Notes: a model not told the origin generated them from the letters alone. Positions 1 to 8,066 are shown, numbered from the stretch's first letter. The stretch is 57,452 nt of DNA from an uncultured Lachnospiraceae bacterium (GCA_900554415.1 USGU01000016.1:1-57452), one strand, 5' to 3'. Program-made: numbers and translations.

Positions 1-275
1 GTATTGCCATGACCCGTTACACCAAACGTGGCGGCAAGGTCTGGATCAAGATTTTCCCAGACAAACCGGTTTCTGCTAAACCAATTGGTACCCGTCAGGG
101 TTCCGGTAAAGGCGCAGTTGAATACTGGGTAGCCGTAGTTAAACCGGGCCGCGTGATGTTCGAAATGGGTGGCATCTCCATGGAAGCTGCAAAGGAAGCA
201 ATGCGCCTTGCAGGCCACAAGCTGCCAATCAAGACAAAATTTGTAGTTAAAGGTCAAGAAGTGGCAGGTGAATAA
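1..275 (+). CDS. rplP: 50S ribosomal protein L16 (uL16), C-terminal part
   Basis: Large-subunit protein near the peptidyl-transferase centre and the A-site tRNA. The reading frame is open from the window edge, so this is the C-terminal ~90 residues; the N-terminus lies upstream. The segment beginning AMTRYTKRGGKVWIKIFPDK, then GTRQGSGKGAVEYWV and the end GHKLPIKTKFV are classic uL16. Arginine is always CGT/CGC and glycine mostly GGT/GGC, unlike the AGA/GGA-rich genes after about 1.5 kb. It is followed one base later by rpmC, as in the S10 operon. The apparent ATG at 9 is an internal methionine, not the start. Confidence 0.96.
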   Translation, partial: IAMTRYTKRGGKVWIKIFPDKPVSAKPIGTRQGSGKGAVEYWVAVVKPGRVMFEMGGISMEAAKEAMRLAGHKLPIKTKFVVKGQEVAGE

Positions 276-276
276 A

Positions 277-483
277 ATGAAGGTCAATGAAATTCGTAAC
301 CTGAGCACTGCCGAATTAACTGAAAAGGTTGCCGGCTTAAAGGAAGAACTGTTTAACCTCCGTTTTCAGCTCGCTACAGGACAGCTTGAAAACCCGATGC
401 GTATTCGTGAAGTAAAGAAGACCATCGCCCGCATCAAGACTGTACAGCGCGAAGAAGAATTGAAGGCTGCCAAGAAGGCATAA
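277..483 (+). CDS. rpmC: 50S ribosomal protein L29 (uL29)
   Basis: Small helical protein at the polypeptide exit tunnel, near the binding sites for trigger factor and SRP. The 68-residue product starts MKVNEIRNLS and carries the family signature ELFNLRFQLATGQLENP. The ATG at 277 follows the rplP stop by one base; an in-frame GTG at 268 would overlap rplP and adds only three residues, so I prefer 277. Codon use (CGT/CGC arginine) matches rplP and differs from later genes. Order rplP-rpmC-rpsQ is the usual S10-spc order. Confidence 0.95.
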   Translation: MKVNEIRNLSTAELTEKVAGLKEELFNLRFQLATGQLENPMRIREVKKTIARIKTVQREEELKAAKKA

Positions 484-509
484 CGGTTTATCCAAAGGAG
501 GATCTCAAC

Positions 510-770
510 GTGGCAGAAGAAAGAAAGTTGCGCAAGGTGCGCCAGGGAATTGTTGTCAGCGACAAGATGGATAAAACCGTAGTTGTTGCTGTAGAACGCA
601 AAGTTCCCCACAAGCTCTACAAAAAATCGATTAATACCACAACAAAGTTCAAAGCGCATGACGAAAACAACGAATGCCGTGTCGGTGATACCGTACGCAT
701 CGTCGAAACCCGCCCGCTGTCTCATGACAAGCGTTGGAGAGTTGAAAAAATCGTTGCCCGTCAGAACTGA
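510..770 (+). CDS. rpsQ: 30S ribosomal protein S17 (uS17)
   Basis: Primary 16S rRNA-binding protein with an OB fold. It is 86 residues and starts with GTG, 9-10 bases after an AAAGGAGG ribosome-binding site. The core GIVVSDKMDKTVVVAVERKV, then HDENNECRVGDTVRIVETRP and LSHDKRWRV identify it. It belongs to the atypical-composition 5' segment: CGC is the dominant arginine codon, while Lachnospiraceae-like genes further on use AGA and CGT. Confidence 0.95.
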   Translation: MAEERKLRKVRQGIVVSDKMDKTVVVAVERKVPHKLYKKSINTTTKFKAHDENNECRVGDTVRIVETRPLSHDKRWRVEKIVARQN

Positions 771-802
771 TATACAAAGATTAATATAGGAGGATAGGCA
801 CG

Positions 803-1171
803 ATGATTCAGCAGGAAAGCAGACTCAACGTTGCAGATAATACCGGTGCTAAGAACGTCCTGGTCATCAAAGTTCTGGGTGGTTCCTTCCGTAAAAGCGG
901 CAATATCGGTGATATTGTAGTTTGTACGGTCAAAGATGCAACCCCCGGCGGCGTTGTTAAGAAGGGCCAGGTAGTAAAAGCTGTTGTAGTTCGTTCCGTT
1001 AGCGGTGTAAGCCGCAGCGACGGATCCCATATCCGTTTTGACGAAAACGCAGTCGTTATCGTAAAAGATGACAAGAGCCCGGTAGGAACACGTATTTTTG
1101 GACCGGTAGCAAGAGAACTCCGTGAAAAAGATTTCATGAAGATCGTTTCCCTGGCTCCGGAAGTGCTCTAA
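803..1171 (+). CDS. rplN: 50S ribosomal protein L14 (uL14)
   Basis: Binds 23S rRNA and forms inter-subunit bridges with 16S rRNA. The 122-residue product begins MIQQESRLNVADNTGAK, contains ATPGGVVKKGQVVKAVVVR and ends in the invariant REKDFMKIVSLAPEVL. A strong AGGAGG lies about 8 bases upstream. Some stretches (VLGGSFRKSGNIGDIVVCTV and SVSGVSRSDGSHIRF) depart from the Lachnospiraceae-type L14 I recall. With the CGT/GGT codon choice, this adds to the impression that the segment comes from another Firmicute lineage. Confidence 0.96.
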   Translation: MIQQESRLNVADNTGAKNVLVIKVLGGSFRKSGNIGDIVVCTVKDATPGGVVKKGQVVKAVVVRSVSGVSRSDGSHIRFDENAVVIVKDDKSPVGTRIFGPVARELREKDFMKIVSLAPEVL

Positions 1172-1186
1172 TAGGGAGGCAAACGA

Positions 1187-1501
1187 ATGAGTCAGAAACT
1201 GCATGTAAAGACCGGTGACACCGTTGTAGTCATTTCCGGCAAAGATAAAGGCAAGCAGGGCAAAGTCAAAGCTGCTATGCCGAAGGAAGGCCGTGTTGTC
1301 GTTGAAGGCGTCAACATGATCAAAAGACACACCAAACCGAGCCAGGCAAACCCGAAGGGCGGCATCATCGAGAAGGAAGCTCCGATCGATCTTTCTAACG
1401 TAATGCTTCTTCACAACGGAAAAGCAACACGTGTTGGATTCAAGATGGACGGAGACAAAAAAGTTCGTGTAGCAAAAGCTACAGGCGAAGTTATTGACTA
1501 A
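1187..1501 (+). CDS. rplX: 50S ribosomal protein L24 (uL24), apparent mosaic
   Basis: Assembly-initiator protein with a KOW motif that binds the 5' domain of 23S rRNA. It is 104 residues long. The KOW-type start KTGDTVVVISGKDKGKQGKV and the middle VVVEGVNMIKRHTKPSQANP are clear. The first two thirds use CCG, GGC and CGT codons like rplP-rplN. From about base 1400 (LHNGKATRVGFKMDGDKK) the codons shift to GGA/GCA/AAA and the protein reads like the Lachnospiraceae type. The gene is intact, but it may join two sources by recombination or assembly. Confidence 0.94.
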   Translation: MSQKLHVKTGDTVVVISGKDKGKQGKVKAAMPKEGRVVVEGVNMIKRHTKPSQANPKGGIIEKEAPIDLSNVMLLHNGKATRVGFKMDGDKKVRVAKATGEVID

Positions 1502-1523
1502 TTAAAGAGAGGAGGCCAATCAG

Positions 1524-2063
1524 TTGAGCAGACTTAAAGAACAGTACCAGAACGAGATCGTTGACGCAATGATCAAAAAGTTCGGATATAAAAATATTAT
1601 GGAAGTACCAAAGCTCGATAAAATCGTAGTAAACATGGGCGTTGGTGAAGCCAAAGAGAACGCAAAAGTATTAGAGGCTGCAATTAAAGACATGGAGACA
1701 ATCACAGGTCAGAAAGCAGTTGCTACAAAAGCAAAGAACGCTATTGCAAACTTCAAGATCAGAGAGAACATGCCAATCGGATGTAAAACAACATTACGTG
1801 GCGAGAAAATGTATGAGTTCTTAGATCGTTTAATTAACTTATCATTACCACGTGTACGTGACTTCAGAGGTGTTAACCCTAACGCATTCGATGGCCGTGG
1901 AAACTATGCTCTTGGTATCAAAGAGCAGATCATCTTCCCAGAGATCGAGTACGACAAAGTTGACAAAGTAAGAGGTATGGATATCATTATCGTAACTACT
2001 GCTAAGACAGACGAAGAAGCACGTGAATTATTGACATTGTTCAATATGCCATTTGCCAAATAA
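1524..2063 (+). CDS. rplE: 50S ribosomal protein L5 (uL5)
   Basis: Binds 5S rRNA and contacts P-site tRNA and the small subunit. It is 179 residues, started by TTG after a GAGGAGG site 10 bases upstream. Signatures are KIVVNMGVGEAKENAKVL, AIANFKIRENMPIGCKTTLR and FRGVNPNAFDGRGNYALGI. Codon use is now that of the rest of the window (TTA leucine, ACA threonine, AGA arginine), so the compositional break lies upstream of or at the start of this gene. Operon order rplX-rplE-rpsN is standard. Confidence 0.96.
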   Translation: MSRLKEQYQNEIVDAMIKKFGYKNIMEVPKLDKIVVNMGVGEAKENAKVLEAAIKDMETITGQKAVATKAKNAIANFKIRENMPIGCKTTLRGEKMYEFLDRLINLSLPRVRDFRGVNPNAFDGRGNYALGIKEQIIFPEIEYDKVDKVRGMDIIIVTTAKTDEEARELLTLFNMPFAK

Positions 2064-2079
2064 TTAGGAGGGAATTTTA

Positions 2080-2265
2080 ATGGCTAAGACAAGTATGAAA
2101 GTTAAACAGCAGCGTAAACCAAAATTCTCTACCAGAGAATACACACGTTGCAAAATTTGTGGTCGTCCACATTCTGTTTTAAGAAAATACGGAATCTGCA
2201 GAGTATGTTTCCGTGAATTAGCATACAAAGGTCAAATCCCAGGCGTTAAGAAAGCAAGCTGGTAG
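2080..2265 (+). CDS. rpsN: 30S ribosomal protein S14, zinc-binding type (uS14)
   Basis: Small-subunit head protein. It has 61 residues with four zinc ligands in CKIC and CRVC, the short C+ (type Z) form usual in Gram-positive bacteria. The ends MAKTSMKVKQQRKPKFS and GQIPGVKKASW are typical. A TTAGGAGGG site lies just upstream, 16 bases after rplE. Presence of the C+ form means this paralogue needs zinc; any zinc-independent S14 would lie elsewhere. Confidence 0.96.
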   Translation: MAKTSMKVKQQRKPKFSTREYTRCKICGRPHSVLRKYGICRVCFRELAYKGQIPGVKKASW

Positions 2266-2299
2266 GCCGAGTAATTTTTAGAAGGAGGAAATATACATC

Positions 2300-2704
2300 A
2301 TGATGATGACGAGTGATCCAATTGCAGATATGCTTACAAGAATCCGTAATGCAAATACTGCTAAACATGATACAGTAGATATTCCGGCATCTAAGATCAA
2401 AGTTGCTATCGCAGGCATCCTTTTAGATGAAGGTTATATCACAAAATACGATATTATCGAAGATGGTAATTTTAAAACAATCCGCATCACATTAAAATAC
2501 GGTGCAGATAAGAATGAAAAAATTATCACAGGTCTTAAGAGAATTTCCAAACCAGGTCTTCGTGTTTACGCTGGTAAAGACGAGCTTCCTAGAGTACTTG
2601 GTGGATTAGGAATTGCTATCCTTTCTACAAATCAGGGAATTATCACAGACAAAGAAGCAAGAAAACTCCAGGTTGGTGGAGAAGTATTAGCTTTCGTTTG
2701 GTAG
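2300..2704 (+). CDS. rpsH: 30S ribosomal protein S8 (uS8)
   Basis: Primary binder of the central domain of 16S rRNA and, in E. coli, the repressor of the spc operon. About 132-134 residues: SDPIADMLTRIRNANTAKHD at the start and GLGIAILSTNQGIITDKEAR near the end. Three consecutive ATG codons occur at 2300, 2303 and 2306. The GGAGGA at 2284-2289 is best spaced for the first or second. It is followed by an unusually long 112-base gap before rplF. Confidence 0.95.
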   Translation: MMMTSDPIADMLTRIRNANTAKHDTVDIPASKIKVAIAGILLDEGYITKYDIIEDGNFKTIRITLKYGADKNEKIITGLKRISKPGLRVYAGKDELPRVLGGLGIAILSTNQGIITDKEARKLQVGGEVLAFVW

Positions 2705-2717
2705 GAAATAATGACTT

Positions 2718-2790
2718 CCTGGCTTATGCCAGGAGGATGGACTACCATTCTGATAGATATGTAACTTTTTAACTACGGTGAATCCTCACC
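2718..2790 (+). promoter_or_regulatory. rpsH-rplF spacer with two small hairpins
   Basis: The 112-base gap between rpsH and rplF is longer than other gaps here. It holds CCTGG at 2718-2722 pairing with CCAGG at 2729-2733, and GGTGA at 2777-2781 pairing with TCACC at 2786-2790. No T-run follows, so these are not terminators. They may shape translation or mRNA decay; function is unproven. Confidence 0.4.
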
Positions 2791-2816
2791 GCAACGAAAA
2801 ATTAGGAGGTACGGGC

Positions 2817-3356
2817 ATGTCACGTATAGGAAGAATGCCAATCGCAGTTCCAGCTGGCGTTACAGTAGAAATTGCAGAAAATAATCATGTGACTGTAAAA
2901 GGTCCTAAGGGAACTCTTGAAAGAACCCTTCCATCTGAGATGGACATCAAATTAGAAGGTGCTGAAGTAATCGTTACAAGACCTAATGATTTGAAAAAAA
3001 TGAAATCCTTACACGGATTAACAAGAACACTGATCCACAACATGGTAGTTGGTGTTACAGACGGATATAAGAAAGAGCTTGAAGTTAATGGTGTTGGTTA
3101 CAGAGCTTCCAAAGCTGGTAAAGTTTTAACTCTTAACTTAGGATATTCTCATCCAGTTGAGATGACAGATCCAGAAGGAATCGAGTCTACAGTAGACGGT
3201 AACAAGATCATTGTATCAGGTATCGATAAAGAAAAAGTTGGCCAATACGCAGCTGAAATCAGAGATAAGAGAAGACCAGAACCATACAAAGGTAAAGGTA
3301 TTAAGTACGCTGATGAAGTTATTAGACGTAAAGTTGGTAAGACTGGTAAGAAATAA
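2817..3356 (+). CDS. rplF: 50S ribosomal protein L6 (uL6)
   Basis: Binds 23S rRNA near the sarcin-ricin loop and the factor-binding site. I place the start at the ATG at 2817 (MSRIGRMPIAVPAGV), seven bases after TTAGGAGGT; an earlier in-frame start at 2778 would add a non-conserved extension. The 179-residue length is typical. The L6 signature RPEPYKGKGIKYADEVIRRK lies near the C-terminus. Two repeats of the L6 fold are expected at about residues 10-80 and 90-165. Confidence 0.95.
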   Translation: MSRIGRMPIAVPAGVTVEIAENNHVTVKGPKGTLERTLPSEMDIKLEGAEVIVTRPNDLKKMKSLHGLTRTLIHNMVVGVTDGYKKELEVNGVGYRASKAGKVLTLNLGYSHPVEMTDPEGIESTVDGNKIIVSGIDKEKVGQYAAEIRDKRRPEPYKGKGIKYADEVIRRKVGKTGKK

Positions 3357-3374
3357 GTAAGGAGAGTGTGAACA

Positions 3375-3743
3375 ATGGTTAGTAAAAAAGCAAGAAACGA
3401 AATTCGTGAAAAGAAACACAGAAGATTACGTAATCGTTTCAGCGGAACCGCTGAAAGACCACGTTTAGCTGTGTTTAGAAGTAATAATCATATGTATGCT
3501 CAAATTATTGACGATACAGTTGGAAATACTCTTGTTTCAGCATCTACTCTTCAGAAAGATGTTAAGGCTGAACTTGAAAAAACTAACAACGTTGATGCAG
3601 CAGCATACTTAGGAACAGTCATTGCAAAGAAAGCAATGGAAAAAGGTATCACATCAGTTGTCTTTGACAGAGGCGGCTTCATATACCATGGAAAAATTAA
3701 AGCATTAGCAGACGCAGCAAGAGAAGCTGGTTTGAATTTCTAG
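3375..3743 (+). CDS. rplR: 50S ribosomal protein L18 (uL18)
   Basis: Helps L5 anchor 5S rRNA to the large subunit. The product is 122 residues: a basic N-terminus with RRLRNRFSGTAERPRLAVFR, then AQIIDDTVGNTLVSASTL, and the end VFDRGGFIYHGKIKALADAA. The ATG lies 6-7 bases after AAGGAGAG. Neighbours rplF and rpsE are the invariant spc-operon partners, with gaps of only 18 and 14 bases, implying co-transcription. Confidence 0.96.
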   Translation: MVSKKARNEIREKKHRRLRNRFSGTAERPRLAVFRSNNHMYAQIIDDTVGNTLVSASTLQKDVKAELEKTNNVDAAAYLGTVIAKKAMEKGITSVVFDRGGFIYHGKIKALADAAREAGLNF

Positions 3744-3757
3744 AAGGAGGAGCACAC

Positions 3758-4267
3758 ATGAGACAGGAACGTATTGATGCTAATCAGTTAGAACTCACCG
3801 AAAAAGTAGTATCAATTAAACGTGTTACCAAAGTTGTTAAGGGTGGTCGCAACATGAGATTCACAGCTTTAGTAGTTGTAGGCGACGGAAACGGACATGT
3901 TGGTGCAGGTTTAGGAAAGGCAGCTGAAATTCCAGAAGCAATCCGCAAAGGAAAAGAAGATGCTATGAAGAAACTTATTTCAGTAACATTAGATGAAAAT
4001 GGAAGTATTACACATGATTATGTTGGAAAATTCGGAAGTGCTTCAGTGCTTCTTAAGAAAGCTCCAGAAGGTACTGGTGTAATCGCTGGTGGTCCAGCTC
4101 GTGCGGTTATCGAACTTGCAGGAATCAGAAACATCCGTACAAAATCTTTGGGATCAAACAACAAACAGAACGTAGTACTTGCTACAATCGCTGGTTTGAG
4201 TGAACTGAAGGCTCCAGAAAAAGTAGCTAAACTTCGCGGAAAATCTGTAGAAGAGATTTTAGCTTAA
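3758..4267 (+). CDS. rpsE: 30S ribosomal protein S5 (uS5)
   Basis: Small-subunit protein at the mRNA entry site, important for decoding fidelity. The 169-residue product has the double-stranded-RNA-binding-like N-domain (VVKGGRNMRFTALVVVGDGN) and the conserved C-domain, including GTGVIAGGPARAVIELAGI and SLGSNNKQNVV. AGAAGGAGGAG precedes the ATG. Length and motifs are normal. Confidence 0.96.
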   Translation: MRQERIDANQLELTEKVVSIKRVTKVVKGGRNMRFTALVVVGDGNGHVGAGLGKAAEIPEAIRKGKEDAMKKLISVTLDENGSITHDYVGKFGSASVLLKKAPEGTGVIAGGPARAVIELAGIRNIRTKSLGSNNKQNVVLATIAGLSELKAPEKVAKLRGKSVEEILA

Positions 4268-4280
4268 GGAGGAGATTAAA

Positions 4281-4460
4281 ATGGCAAATTTAAAAGTCAC
4301 ATTAGTAAAATCAACAATCGGAGCTATTCCAAAACATAGAAAAACAGTTGAAGCTTTAGGACTTAAGAAGCTCAACAAAACAGTTGTTTTACCAGATAAC
4401 GAAGCAACAAGAGGTATGGTTGCTCAGGTAAAACACCTTGTAAAGGTAGAAGAAGCTTAA
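4281..4460 (+). CDS. rpmD: 50S ribosomal protein L30 (uL30)
   Basis: Small 23S-rRNA-binding protein of 59 residues, easily missed because of its size. It begins MANLKVTLVKSTIGAIPKHR and continues with GLKKLNKTVVLPDNEATRGM, the standard bacterial L30 pattern. An AAGGAGGAG site sits 6-7 bases before the ATG. It fills the gap between rpsE and rplO exactly where L30 is expected in the spc operon. Confidence 0.95.
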   Translation: MANLKVTLVKSTIGAIPKHRKTVEALGLKKLNKTVVLPDNEATRGMVAQVKHLVKVEEA

Positions 4461-4486
4461 TCTAATAGACAAGGAGGTGTCACACA

Positions 4487-4927
4487 ATGGAATTATCTAA
4501 TTTAAGACCTGCTGATGGTTCAAAACACAGCGATAATTTCAGAAGAGGCCGTGGACACGGTTCAGGAAATGGCAAAACTGCTGGTAAGGGACATAAAGGT
4601 CAGAAAGCTCGTTCAGGAGCACCAAGACCAGGTTTTGAAGGTGGACAGATGCCATTATACAGACGTATTCCAAAGAGAGGTTTCACATGTAGAAACTCTA
4701 AAGAAATCGTTGGAATTAACGTTAGTGCATTAGAAGTATTTGAAAATGACTCAGTTGTTTCTGTAGAAACATTAGTTGAAGCTGGAATCGTTAAGAACAC
4801 AAGAGATGGTGTTAAGATTCTTGGTAACGGCGAACTTACAAAGAAACTGACAGTTCAGGCAAATGCATTTAGTGCTGGTGCTGTAGAAAAAATCGAAGCA
4901 CTTGGTGGAAAAACAGAGGTGATCTAA
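4487..4927 (+). CDS. rplO: 50S ribosomal protein L15 (uL15)
   Basis: Late-assembly large-subunit protein. It is 146 residues with the glycine-rich basic N-terminal tail (RRGRGHGSGNGKTAGKGHKG, then ARPRPGFEGGQ-like) and the C-terminal domain that interacts with 5S rRNA surroundings. AAGGAGGTG precedes the ATG. Its stop TAA shares an A with the secY start, so the two genes overlap by one base and are probably translationally coupled. Confidence 0.95.
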   Translation: MELSNLRPADGSKHSDNFRRGRGHGSGNGKTAGKGHKGQKARSGAPRPGFEGGQMPLYRRIPKRGFTCRNSKEIVGINVSALEVFENDSVVSVETLVEAGIVKNTRDGVKILGNGELTKKLTVQANAFSAGAVEKIEALGGKTEVI

Positions 4928-6246
4928 TGCTACAAACATTCCGTAAGGCATTTCAAATCGAAGATATACGGAAAAAGATTTTATATACTCTGATGATGAT
5001 ATTTGTAGTAAGACTTGGTTCCCAGCTGCCAACTCCAGGTGTGAATCCAACTTATATTAAACAGTTTTTTGAGAGCGTATCCGGTGACACATTTAACTTT
5101 TTTAATGCCTTCACCGGAGGCTCTTTCGAGACAATGTCAATCTTCGCATTGAGTATTACACCGTATATTACATCATCCATCATTATTCAGCTTTTGACAA
5201 TTGCAATTCCAAAGCTGGAAGAAATGCAAAAAGATGGAGAGGACGGAAGAAAGAAAATTGCTACGATGACACGTTATGTGACCGTAATCCTCGCACTGAT
5301 TGAATCGACAGCTATGGCTGTAGGATTCGGCAGACAGGGTCTTCTGGTTAAATACAATTTTGTTAATGCAGCAATCGTAGTATTGACACTTACAGCAGGT
5401 TCAGCCTTCCTGATGTGGGTGGGTGAGAGAATCACCGAAAAAGGAGTCGGAAATGGTATTTCCATTGTCCTTCTCGTAAATATTTTATCTCGTGTTCCAA
5501 ATGACTTAACAGGACTGTATGAACAGTTCGTAAAAGGAAAAGGACTTGCGAGTGGAGGACTTGCGACAATTGTTATTCTTGCTATTATCCTGGTTCTGGT
5601 TGTTTTCACAGTCATTCTTCAGGATGGAGAAAGAAGAATCCCAGTTCAGTATTCTCAGAAAATGCAGGGAAGAAGAACTGTGGGCGGACAGTCTACTAAC
5701 ATTCCATTAAAAGTAAATACAGCAGGTGTTATTCCGGTTATCTTTGCTTCATCTATTATGCAATTCCCGATTATTATTGCATCCTTCCTTGGAAAAGGAA
5801 ATGGAACAGGAATTGGAAGCGAGATTCTTCGTGGAATGAACTCAGGAAATTGGTGCAACCCATCAAATCCTAAATATTCAATCGGTTTGGTTGTATATAT
5901 TGTGCTTACTATCTTCTTTGCATATTTCTATACAAGCATTACCTTTAATCCACTGGAAATTGCGAATAACATGAAAAAGAGCGGTGGTTTCATTCCAGGT
6001 ATCAGACCAGGTAAACCAACCTCAGATTACTTAACAAAGATATTAAACTATATTATCTTTATTGGAGCATGTGGTCTTGTAATAATTCAGGTTATTCCAT
6101 TCTTCTTTAATGGAGTATTTGGCGCAAGCGTATCATTTGGTGGTACATCTCTGATTATTATCATCGGGGTAGTATTAGAGACTATTAAACAAATTGAATC
6201 ACAAATGCTTGTACGTAATTATACAGGATTCTTAAATAACAAGTAA
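4927..6246 (+). CDS. secY: Preprotein translocase channel subunit SecY
   Basis: Ten-helix pore of the Sec translocon in the cytoplasmic membrane, partnering SecE, SecG and SecA. The 439-residue length is normal. Seen motifs are RLGSQLPTPGVNP near the first helix, FALSITPYITSSIIIQL (SecY signature), the cytoplasmic loop ERRIPVQYSQKMQGRRTVGG and the late loop GIRPGKPTSDYL. It overlaps rplO by one base, which couples the translocon to ribosomal protein supply as in most bacteria. Confidence 0.97.
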   Translation: MLQTFRKAFQIEDIRKKILYTLMMIFVVRLGSQLPTPGVNPTYIKQFFESVSGDTFNFFNAFTGGSFETMSIFALSITPYITSSIIIQLLTIAIPKLEEMQKDGEDGRKKIATMTRYVTVILALIESTAMAVGFGRQGLLVKYNFVNAAIVVLTLTAGSAFLMWVGERITEKGVGNGISIVLLVNILSRVPNDLTGLYEQFVKGKGLASGGLATIVILAIILVLVVFTVILQDGERRIPVQYSQKMQGRRTVGGQSTNIPLKVNTAGVIPVIFASSIMQFPIIIASFLGKGNGTGIGSEILRGMNSGNWCNPSNPKYSIGLVVYIVLTIFFAYFYTSITFNPLEIANNMKKSGGFIPGIRPGKPTSDYLTKILNYIIFIGACGLVIIQVIPFFFNGVFGASVSFGGTSLIIIIGVVLETIKQIESQMLVRNYTGFLNNK

Positions 6247-6282
6247 TTTTAATGAGAATGCTTGGAATTTAAAAGAAAATTT

Positions 6283-6327
6283 AGCTCGTTGTTTTTTATC
6301 TTTTATATTGGATAAATGCAACGAGCT
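6283..6327 (+). promoter_or_regulatory. Long-loop inverted repeat in the secY-adk gap
   Basis: AGCTCGTTG at 6283-6291 is perfectly complementary to CAACGAGCT at 6319-6327, with a 27-base AT-rich loop that begins with a T-run. It lies between the secY stop and adk. It could be an attenuator or processing hairpin; the long loop and the weak T-stretch after the 3' arm make a simple terminator unlikely. Confidence 0.4.
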
Positions 6328-6376
6328 TTATGTCTATATGACAGTAAGAAAGAAATACAAAATGGAGGCCGACAAG

Positions 6377-7021
6377 ATGAAAATCATTATGTTAGGAGCA
6401 CCTGGAGCAGGAAAAGGAACTCAGGCAAAAAAAATTGCAGCAAAATATGATATCCCACATATTTCTACAGGAGATATTTTCAGAGCAAATATTAAAAACG
6501 GAACAGAACTTGGAAAGAAAGCAAAGACATACATGGATCAGGGTCTGCTTGTTCCAGACGAACTGGTAGTAGATTTGGTTGTAGACCGTGTGAATCAGGA
6601 AGATTGTGCAAAAGGATATGTATTAGATGGTTTTCCGAGAACGATTCCACAGGCAGAAGCACTGGACAAGGCACTGGCTGCGCAGGGAAAGAAAATGGAT
6701 TATGCAATCGATGTAGATGTTCCAGATGAAAATATTGTACAGCGTATGGGTGGAAGACGCGCATGTGTAGGCTGCGGAGCAACCTATCATCTTGTATATG
6801 CTGCACCAAAAAAAGAAGGTATCTGTGATACTTGTGGCGGAGAACTCATTCTTCGTGATGATGATAAACCAGAAACTGTTCAGAAACGTCTTGCTGTTTA
6901 CCATGAACAGACTCAGCCACTTATTGATTATTATACAAAAGCAGGCATTTTGAAGACTGTAGATGGTACAGTTGCAATGGAAGACGTTTTTGGAGCTATC
7001 GTTTCTATTTTAGGAGAATAA
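6377..7021 (+). CDS. adk: Adenylate kinase, zinc-lid type
   Basis: Interconverts ATP + AMP and 2 ADP in the cytoplasm. I choose the ATG at 6377 (MKIIMLGAPGAGKGTQAKK), 7 bases after ATGGAGG; it gives the usual 214 residues, whereas earlier in-frame starts add unconserved sequence. P-loop GAPGAGKGTQ is at residues 7-16 and the AMP-site motif DGFPRT lies near residue 84. The LID domain carries four cysteines, CVGC and CDTC, the structural zinc site found in many Gram-positive adenylate kinases. It sits between secY and map, the common Firmicute order. Confidence 0.97.
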   Translation: MKIIMLGAPGAGKGTQAKKIAAKYDIPHISTGDIFRANIKNGTELGKKAKTYMDQGLLVPDELVVDLVVDRVNQEDCAKGYVLDGFPRTIPQAEALDKALAAQGKKMDYAIDVDVPDENIVQRMGGRRACVGCGATYHLVYAAPKKEGICDTCGGELILRDDDKPETVQKRLAVYHEQTQPLIDYYTKAGILKTVDGTVAMEDVFGAIVSILGE

Positions 7022-7025
7022 ATTC

Positions 7026-7781
7026 ATGTCAATTACGATTAAATCAGCAAGAGAAATAGAACTGATGACAGAAGCCGGAAGGATTCTGGAAATCGTGCAT
7101 GACGAATTGAAGAAGGCATTAAAGCCGGGAATGACAACGCTTGACATTGATGTCCTTGGGGAAGAAGTGATTCGCAGTTACGGCTGCGAACCTTCCTTCT
7201 TGAATTACAATGGATATCCGGCCAGTATCTGTGTGTCTGTAAATGATGAGGTCGTGCATGGGATCCCTTCCAGAAAGAGAATCATTCATGAAGGGGATAT
7301 TGTAAGTCTGGATGCTGGAGTAATTTATAAAGGCTATCATTCAGATGCGGCCAGAACTCATGCAGTTGGTGAAGTCACAGATGAGGCGAAGAAACTGATT
7401 GAAGTTACAGAGCAAAGCTTCTTCGAAGGTTTAAAATATGCAAAAGAAGGCAATCATTTATTTGATATTTCTGCAGCAATCGGCCATTATGCAGAACGAT
7501 TCGGATACGGAGTCGTACGGGAGTTATGCGGACATGGAATAGGGACTCATTTACATGAGGACCCGGAAATCCCGAATTTTCCTATGCTGCGTAGAGGACC
7601 GGTATTAAAAGCTGGTATGACACTGGCGATTGAACCGATGATTAATCAGGGAACAGAAAGAGTGAGATGGATGGATGATGACTGGACAGTTGTTACTGCC
7701 GATGGAAAATTATCCGCTCACTATGAAAACACCATACTGATTACCAAAGGCGAGCCGGTACTACTCAGTAAAACAAAGTAA
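7026..7781 (+). CDS. map: Methionine aminopeptidase, type I
   Basis: Removes the initiator methionine from nascent proteins using two metal ions. The 251-residue product has the pita-bread fold signatures: LDAGVIYKGYHSDAARTHAV (two Asp ligands), ELCGHGIGTHLHEDPEIPNF (His ligand), AIEPMIN (Glu ligand) and HYENTILIT (last Glu). It starts four bases after adk with only a weak ribosome-binding site (TAGGAGAA inside the end of adk), so translation is probably coupled. Confidence 0.97.
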   Translation: MSITIKSAREIELMTEAGRILEIVHDELKKALKPGMTTLDIDVLGEEVIRSYGCEPSFLNYNGYPASICVSVNDEVVHGIPSRKRIIHEGDIVSLDAGVIYKGYHSDAARTHAVGEVTDEAKKLIEVTEQSFFEGLKYAKEGNHLFDISAAIGHYAERFGYGVVRELCGHGIGTHLHEDPEIPNFPMLRRGPVLKAGMTLAIEPMINQGTERVRWMDDDWTVVTADGKLSAHYENTILITKGEPVLLSKTK

Positions 7782-7795
7782 GAGGCAAAAAGTAT

Positions 7796-8065
7796 ATGGA
7801 CAGATGGGAAAAAGGAATGCTTGCGAAATCCTTAGCAGGGCATGACGAAGGAAAGATATATGTGATTATTAATATAGAAGAAAATCACGTACTTCTTGTA
7901 GATGGAACAATCCGAACACTGGACAGACCCAAGAAGAAAAAGAAAAAACATGTCCAGCTTATCAGACAGAAGCATTCGATTGAAAATGTAGATGATGCAG
8001 GTATTAAATGCATATTGAATGAATATAAGAAGACAGAGACGACAGAATCAAGGGAGGAATCTTAA
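7796..8065 (+). CDS. KOW-domain small RNA-binding protein (L14e-like)
   Basis: An 89-residue protein between map and infA. The N-terminal half (KGMLAKSLAGHDEGKIYVII, then NHVLLVDGTIRTLDRPKKKK) looks like a KOW/SH3-like barrel resembling archaeal/eukaryotic L14e-L27e proteins. A lysine-rich run and an acidic tail follow. Clostridia commonly carry such a gene at this position. A role in ribosome function or RNA binding is inferred from family resemblance and context; no specific function is known to me. Its stop is one base from the infA start. Confidence 0.75.
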   Translation: MDRWEKGMLAKSLAGHDEGKIYVIINIEENHVLLVDGTIRTLDRPKKKKKKHVQLIRQKHSIENVDDAGIKCILNEYKKTETTESREES

Positions 8066-8066
8066 T

